A stretch of 64,000 nt of DNA from Prosapia bicincta (lineage: Eukaryota; Arthropoda; Insecta; Hemiptera; Cercopidae): the NCBI GenBank assembly GCA_036971475.1, contig JBAIZL010000005.1, positions 65,699,155 to 65,763,154 on the forward strand, written 5' to 3'. The notes below the pieces were generated by a model. The model was given only the letters and a program-made list of their open reading frames with translations. It was not told where the DNA came from and made no database searches. Shown piece by piece: positions 56,301-59,839 of the stretch; position 1 is the stretch's first letter, and the number at the start of each line of letters is the position of its first letter. The position numbers and the translations under genes were made by a program.

Positions 56301-59300
56301 AAGAAGCTAAGTATTTATGTTTTTTTGCTGTAAAAAACAAAAAAAAAGTAAATTAAAACTTAGAATACCAAACTATAGATTTTCATGAGAAACAAGTATT
56401 GGCCAAATGAAGAGGTGAATACATTGTTCACAATAGCCAAGAGGGTAGACCGAACAATTAAAAGAACAATGTCTTTAGAGCTAGTTATGAAAGTCTTATT
56501 ACCTTGAATAGTTTTGAATGGGATTGAATAAGGTAAGAGATGAATGTAGTGCACTCATCTGTTTTATTGTGTTCAACAATGCTTGAGAACTTGACAAGAA
56601 GTCTCCTCCAATGCTCCAGCTCTGCTTCTGGTGCAATGTCAGGTTTTTCACTTCGGAGGTGTTCACTGTGTCTTAACACCTAAATATCAAAAAATATTTT
56701 AATACTCATGTTGAAGTAGAAAACAGTTCACCAGACTAAACCTTGTTGGTTCCTTCTCATATTATCAATAATTTTAAATATAATATTACAATTTATTCTG
56801 GTCATGATTTATAAGAATTGTAACTAAGCTCCTGAAATTTTAATTATCTTATTAAAACAACCATTCCCTTGTGAAAATTATACCTTTTGTACTATAAAAG
56901 GTAATTATTAAAAGGTAAGATATTTTGTAAACTTTTACTAACAAATCAGTATTCTCTTTACCAATTTTCTGTAAATAAATCTCAAAATTAAAAAAATCAA
57001 CCTTTTTTGACATTGTATGAGAAGTTGAATGGATTGTCAGTTACAAATTTAAGAGACAAACTTACCTTGATTTTTTAGTGATTATGTATGACTATTTTAT
57101 GACTCCAGATCAGACTATTAGCAAAGTAACTCTGACAGTGTCAGTAATCAAACTCACCCATTCCATTTTCTTTAGCCAACCACGTACAGTAGCCTCAGCT
57201 TCCTTCATGATTGCTTTATTAGCAGCAAATTCCATCAAAGTCTCAGGTTTGCTTAGTTTACTGTAAACTTCTTCATTAGATTCAAATTTGATTGCACCAT
57301 CCAAATCAACTTTAGTAGCTGAAACCAGTTCATATAAAAGCTCTTTTCCAAATAAATGTAGGAAAACTAATGAAACATTTAATAAATTCAATTTAAAAAT
57401 AAATAAAGGGTTATGTAATAAGACAGACCACATATCCCTCATGGTATAAAGGCAAAACTATTCTACAAATGATCCTAATTCTTATAGGTAGCTAAAGATA
57501 CAATTCATAGAATCATCTGAGAAGCATAATTTCCCTATATTTCATAAGAAAATGATTAGTTGAGATAGTTGCAGCATTCCCTGCAACACAAATTACTTTT
57601 AAATCATAGAATATAGCTAAAACATTTTTTTTAAGACATCATTAAATTTTAATGATTTTAAATGATAATAAACTAGAGCTTTCACTTCTTTAAAATCGCT
57701 GTTGCTGTTGTTGTTGCCGTGTCTATTGATGTGCAAAGTGCAAAAAGTTCAGATTCCTTCAAAACTCCTGATGACAAGATCTGCCACTTCTGGAGCCCGA
57801 TGGTCATGAAGCATTTCAATTGGTGGTGCTCCAAGTTGAAAGAGGGAATGGACAATGGCTTAGCAGTCAAAAACATGATCTGGGGTTAGTTGTGATTGGA
57901 GACAGTACTTGCAAATGGGTTAAGATTTTATATTAGTTGGTGATATCTTCATGTCCTTGAAATGTCCAGTACATAGCCTAGCAATTGTAGAGGAGAGGTT
58001 TCTTGGGCAGTTTAGATCGAGGATGGTTGCCTTGCTCAAATTCTGGTTGATGTAGAGTTTTCGCTTAGCAAAGCATTCGCATCTGTATAAGTGACTGTTA
58101 GAGGTTGATCTTCGTCACGTGCTTCCTTTTCAAGGGAATCTGCACACTCATTATCCTCAATTCCGACATGAGCAGGGATCCACTGGAGAATGCAGGGTAT
58201 ATTTAATGAATGTAGAAGAGTATTAATTTCTTGTGTCAGTCTTGTCTCACCATTATGTACAGCTTTAAGTGCTGATTTTGAATCTGAGAAAATTACAATT
58301 TCTTCTATTGAGTTGTTAGGAGGAAGAAAAGAGCGACAGTGGGTAAGCCCCTCTTTAATAGCAATTAGTTCACTAGTGAAGTTTGAAGCAATTTGGCCAG
58401 TGGGTACTCTGAGCCTGACTTTATTTCTATAATGTTATAAAATCGCTACAAAGGTTGTTAACTAACTTACTTTTCAAGAAATTGACATAATCAGTTAAAT
58501 CATCCAAAAATTCTTTCTTATGCTTTGGACCAGTAATTGCTCTGTTTATCTCCCCCCAGGTTCCAGTTTGATAGATGTGAGCCTTTGAAACCAGACTTGT
58601 AAGCAAATGCAATCCCCCAACAGTAGAGGTGGTGTCTTCATCAACCACAAACAATGAGTAACATAGTTCCTGAAACATTGAGTTATCAATATAAAACAAA
58701 ATTTGAGAGGAATTTTCAACATAAAACCTGAAATCTCACTTATTTAAATCGTATTCTGAAACATAATACTTTGGTAAAGTACAATTAGCTAATTGAACAA
58801 CTTCTCTTTAGCAATAAATATGTTGTAATTTCAAATGAATGTTGACTTCACTGACTGGAAATATGTATCTTCAGAGAGACGAAACATTTTTTTGATCAAC
58901 AATTGAAACACTATGAAATATTTTGGTATTTTGAAATTGATCATTGCATTAGTATTGCAATAATATCACAATTATATTGCATATAACTTTTTCAGAATCA
59001 CACAAATTCTGCTTACATCGTTTGTTATTAAGGGAAACATATTTTTACTATCCGTGGTAGTTTCATATTTTTCTGTAATTTTTCTAATGTTATTGATAAC
59101 TGATTCAAAGTGTTTTAATGCATCTAACACCAAAAAACTGTTGTTAGCATTCTTTATTTACATAGTGTAAATAAAATATCGACATATTTTATAACATCAT
59201 AGAAAAAGTTAATAAAATATAAAAACTGAAATGCTTAATATACTCATCTTCATGTCTGTTAGGAATATTTGTATATATTTCAGTACATCTTTCAGCCATT

Positions 59301-59742
59301 TCCAACAATACACTATTTTTTTTTTTGGTTGATGCATTTCAGAAGGAATCCATTTTCAAAACTTGTTTGCCAAAATCTTGAGTTAGTCTTTATATACTGT
59401 TAGCTCTGCCCCCACCTGTTGCAGACCTTGTGTCCTATTGGTACTTCCCTATTCTTAAAAGAAGACGTTTAAGAATTTTAGAAAATATGGAAATTTATGA
59501 AGCAGTCAAAGAAAGAAAATATAATAAACGAACAATTAAATATAGTTGGACACTATTTTTAAAAGTTTAAAATTATTAATTAGCTAGATGCAATGAGTCA
59601 AAAGTAGGGTTGGATTAAGCCGATAGAAAGCGAGGTCTGAAAGTATTGGGGGACAGGGCTAACAGTATATAGATGGACTTAAGATTTGGGCAAACAGTAC
59701 TTATTTACGTTTTGTGTGTGTGTGTGTGAGTGAGTGAGTGAT

Positions 59743-59839
<97 letters not shown>
